From: an uncultured Tropicimonas sp.
GTDB lineage: Bacteria; Pseudomonadota; Alphaproteobacteria; Rhodobacterales; Rhodobacteraceae
NCBI GenBank assembly: GCA_947497945.1
Contig: CANMIP010000029.1
Span: 22,185 to 86,184 of the forward strand
Direction: 5' to 3'
Length of the DNA stretch: 64,000 nucleotides
Shown here: one piece after another, positions 63,922 to 64,000 of the stretch
Layout of the letters: each line of letters begins with the position of its first letter
Numbering within the stretch: position 1 is the first letter of the stretch
Translations under genes and position numbers: made by a program
Notes under the pieces: model-generated
Database searches by the model: none
What the model was told of the DNA's origin: nothing
Seen by the model: the letters and a program-made list of their open reading frames with translations, nothing else

Positions 63922-64000
63922 TCAGCGTCCCATCCATCCGCCATCGACGAGGAGGGTTGCGCCGTGGACGTAGTTTGCGGCGTCGGAGGCGAGGAAGACG
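63922..64000 (-). CDS. SDR family dehydrogenase, C-terminal end (cut by window edge)
   Basis: Only the last 25 or so codons are in the window. They read VFLASDAANYVHGATLLVDGGWMGR, the standard C-terminus of classical short-chain dehydrogenases (FLASD, then VDGGW). Substrate cannot be guessed. Confidence 0.85.
   Translation of the reverse strand, partial: VFLASDAANYVHGATLLVDGGWMGR

Overview
The window is a high-GC alphaproteobacterial chromosome or megaplasmid segment, most likely from a marine or soil Rhodobacteraceae (Rhodobacterales). The basis is the smo-type polyol ABC operon with a SmoS-like sorbitol dehydrogenase and a MtlK-like mannitol dehydrogenase, the GlxA-type AraC regulators, the Tat-exported family 5 binding proteins, the TRAP transporter and the general protein character. 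I found no rRNA, tRNA, CRISPR array or intact insertion sequence.

Layout. (1) 1-8.6 kb: a catabolic island with a PhoD-like phosphatase (cut by the edge), an ArgE-like deacetylase, a DoeA-like M24 hydrolase and a GlxA-type AraC regulator on the minus strand, divergent from a GntR/FCD regulator, a DapA-like aldolase, an aldehyde dehydrogenase and an FAD amine oxidoreductase. (2) 8.6-21 kb: a family 5 ABC importer with three different binding proteins, one set of permeases and a fused double ATPase, wrapped around a MttB-family methyltransferase and a DddP-like M24 enzyme. Two binding-protein genes are a tandem duplication that includes promoter and terminator, and all three binding-protein promoters share TGTCGG/CCGACA motifs. 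Together (1) and (2) look like uptake and breakdown of a methylated (quaternary amine or sulfonium) compatible solute. (3) 21-25 kb: a sparse stretch with a 40-residue membrane peptide, then a three-gene redox module (ferredoxin, ferric-reductase-like membrane protein, Tat flavoprotein). (4) 25.3-28.6 kb: a TRAP transporter (dctQMP order) with a clear terminator. (5) 29-38.8 kb: housekeeping and mixed genes (outer-membrane barrel, dihaem cytochrome c lipoprotein, malate synthase G, GlcG-like protein, phosphoesterase, PuuD-like hydrolase, GNAT, kynureninase, cold-shock protein). (6) 38.9-41.9 kb: a bufferin (copper-binding modified peptide) operon with two almost identical precursor genes, the MNIO enzyme BufB, BufC and a DoxX membrane protein. 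(7) 42-45.2 kb: a Hint-domain protein and threonyl-tRNA synthetase. (8) 45.4-60.8 kb: a two-armed polyol catabolic locus. A LacI regulator sits between a minus-strand arm (sugar kinase, GatZ/KbaZ-like protein, SIS isomerase, SDR, PfkB kinase, FSA-like aldolase) and a plus-strand arm (SmoEFGK transporter, mutarotase, SDR, mannitol-type dehydrogenase, zinc dehydrogenase). Matching candidate operators lie at both arm promoters. (9) 61-64 kb: a Bcr/CflA-type MFS exporter, a decayed M19 dipeptidase gene, a DUF1992 protein and the tail of another SDR.

Coordination. In the polyol locus, the transporter imports hexitols or pentitols. The dehydrogenases oxidise them to ketoses. The kinase and GatZ-like protein can then take tagatose through tagatose-6-phosphate to fructose-6-phosphate without a class II aldolase. 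In the methylated-solute region, import, demethylation or C-S/C-N cleavage, amine oxidation and aldehyde oxidation are all represented. The substrate cannot be read from sequence alone.
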